Shown piece by piece: positions 12,924 to 13,205 of a stretch of DNA of 13,205 nt (the first letter of the stretch is position 1; every line of letters starts with the position of its first letter). Under the pieces are notes generated by a model that made no database searches, was not told the origin of the DNA, and saw nothing but the letters and a program-made list of their open reading frames with translations. The stretch spans positions 1 to 13,205 of the forward strand of contig CANJKY010000022.1 of NCBI GenBank assembly GCA_947474875.1. The letters run 5' to 3'. The DNA comes from Gemmataceae bacterium (GTDB lineage: Bacteria > Planctomycetota > Planctomycetia > Gemmatales > Gemmataceae). A program made the position numbers and the translations under genes.

Positions 12924-13205
12924 TTGGTGGGCGTGCCGACGCGGGTGCCGATGTCCAGGAACCGCACCACCGCCGTCGGGTCGGCGTTGAACACCACCCC
13001 GCGGGCGTCCGGCGTGACGGCGAACCCCTCGGTGCGGGCGGCGTCCAGGATTTTGGGCGGCAGTTTGCTCGACATGCGGAACAGCAGTTTCGAAAACGTG
13101 TCCGTCAGCAGCCCCTCGTCGGCGAGGAAGTACGTCGGAGGGCCGGGGCTGGTGGCGAGCAGTAGGTTGAACATCAGCGCGTTGCCGTCGGCGGTGGCGG
13201 TGTTC
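12920..13205 (-). CDS. C-terminal part of a vWA (TerY/YegL-like) protein, cut by the window edge
   Basis: The frame is open to the window edge, leaving about 94 C-terminal residues. An ATG at 13174 exists but is unlikely to be the start, because the upstream codons (NTATADGNAL) join smoothly to LMFNLLLATS. The segment has a hydrophobic strand (MFNLLLATS), then TYFLADEGLLTDTFSKLLFRMSSKLPP, and ends VVFNADPTAVVRFLDIGTRV. I recall this LLFRMSS...FNAD...RFLDIGTR tail from the C-termini of vWA proteins encoded with PP2C and kinase genes, where the vWA fold binds a metal and mediates complex assembly. The MIDAS motif (DxSxS) would lie upstream, outside the window, so the vWA assignment rests on the tail and the operon. 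The stop overlaps the phosphatase start by ATGA. Family certainty is moderate. Confidence 0.55.
   Translation of the reverse strand, partial: NTATADGNALMFNLLLATSPGPPTYFLADEGLLTDTFSKLLFRMSSKLPPKILDAARTEGFAVTPDARGVVFNADPTAVVRFLDIGTRVGTPTK

Noticed and set aside
1..13205. Search by eye for tRNA, rRNA, CRISPR arrays, insertion sequences and riboswitches
   Set aside because: None seen; no transposase motifs, no regular spacer-repeat array and no tRNA-like cloverleaf with T-loop consensus was noticed. A tool search could still find a degenerate one.
8497..13205. Possibility that the vWA/PP2C/kinase cluster is a phage-defence island
   Set aside because: No nuclease, effector or mobile-element gene is in view and the composition matches housekeeping-like planctomycete signalling; kept as a signalling system only.

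Overview
The window is GC-rich, densely coded DNA that most likely comes from a planctomycete of the Gemmataceae (Gemmata-like) group. This is an inference from gene content, not a database match. The pointers are a tandem FG-GAP protein built on FFAYAP...NGDGVAD units, a small winged-helix regulator with two DUF5985 membrane proteins, an FHA protein, and a giant kinase/beta-propeller/PA14 fusion. No rRNA, tRNA, CRISPR array, insertion sequence or integrase was seen. No intergenic gap exceeds about 160 bases.

Layout. (1) 1-663, +: C-terminal end of an FG-GAP repeat protein, followed by a strong intrinsic terminator (688-727). (2) 786-2180, +: threonine synthase with an N-terminal zinc ribbon. 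(3) 4953-2184, -: a compact run of five genes, namely HAD-type phosphatase, winged-helix regulator, two DUF5985 small membrane proteins, and a protein resembling a deoxyhypusine-synthase-like family. (4) 5003-7503, +: a divergently transcribed GT39-like membrane glycosyltransferase, translationally coupled (TGATG) to miaA, the tRNA dimethylallyltransferase. (5) 7504-7663: an intergenic region with an AT-rich palindrome over the miaA stop and three copies of a TTCAGGT heptamer. (6) 7664-8350, +: an FHA-domain protein closed by a textbook terminator. (7) 8411-8496: a short convergent spacer that can fold into a nested hairpin. (8) 13205-8497, -: a three-gene operon of vWA-type protein (C-terminal part only), PP2C-like phosphatase and a 1225-residue kinase fusion. 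Both junctions in this operon are ATGA overlaps.

The most interesting part is region 8. A vWA protein, a PP2C phosphatase and an atypical protein kinase in one operon is the composition of the TerY-P / E. coli yegL-yegK-yegI type of phospho-signalling triad. Here the kinase is not a stand-alone protein. Its kinase domain is followed by one transmembrane segment, a proline-rich linker, a beta-propeller-like region, a helical region and a C-terminal PA14-like domain. The triad would thus be wired to an extracytoplasmic, possibly glycan-binding, sensor. An FHA phosphothreonine-reader gene ends immediately next to it in convergent orientation. The second uncharacterised module is the winged-helix/DUF5985/DUF5985/deoxyhypusine-synthase-like operon.
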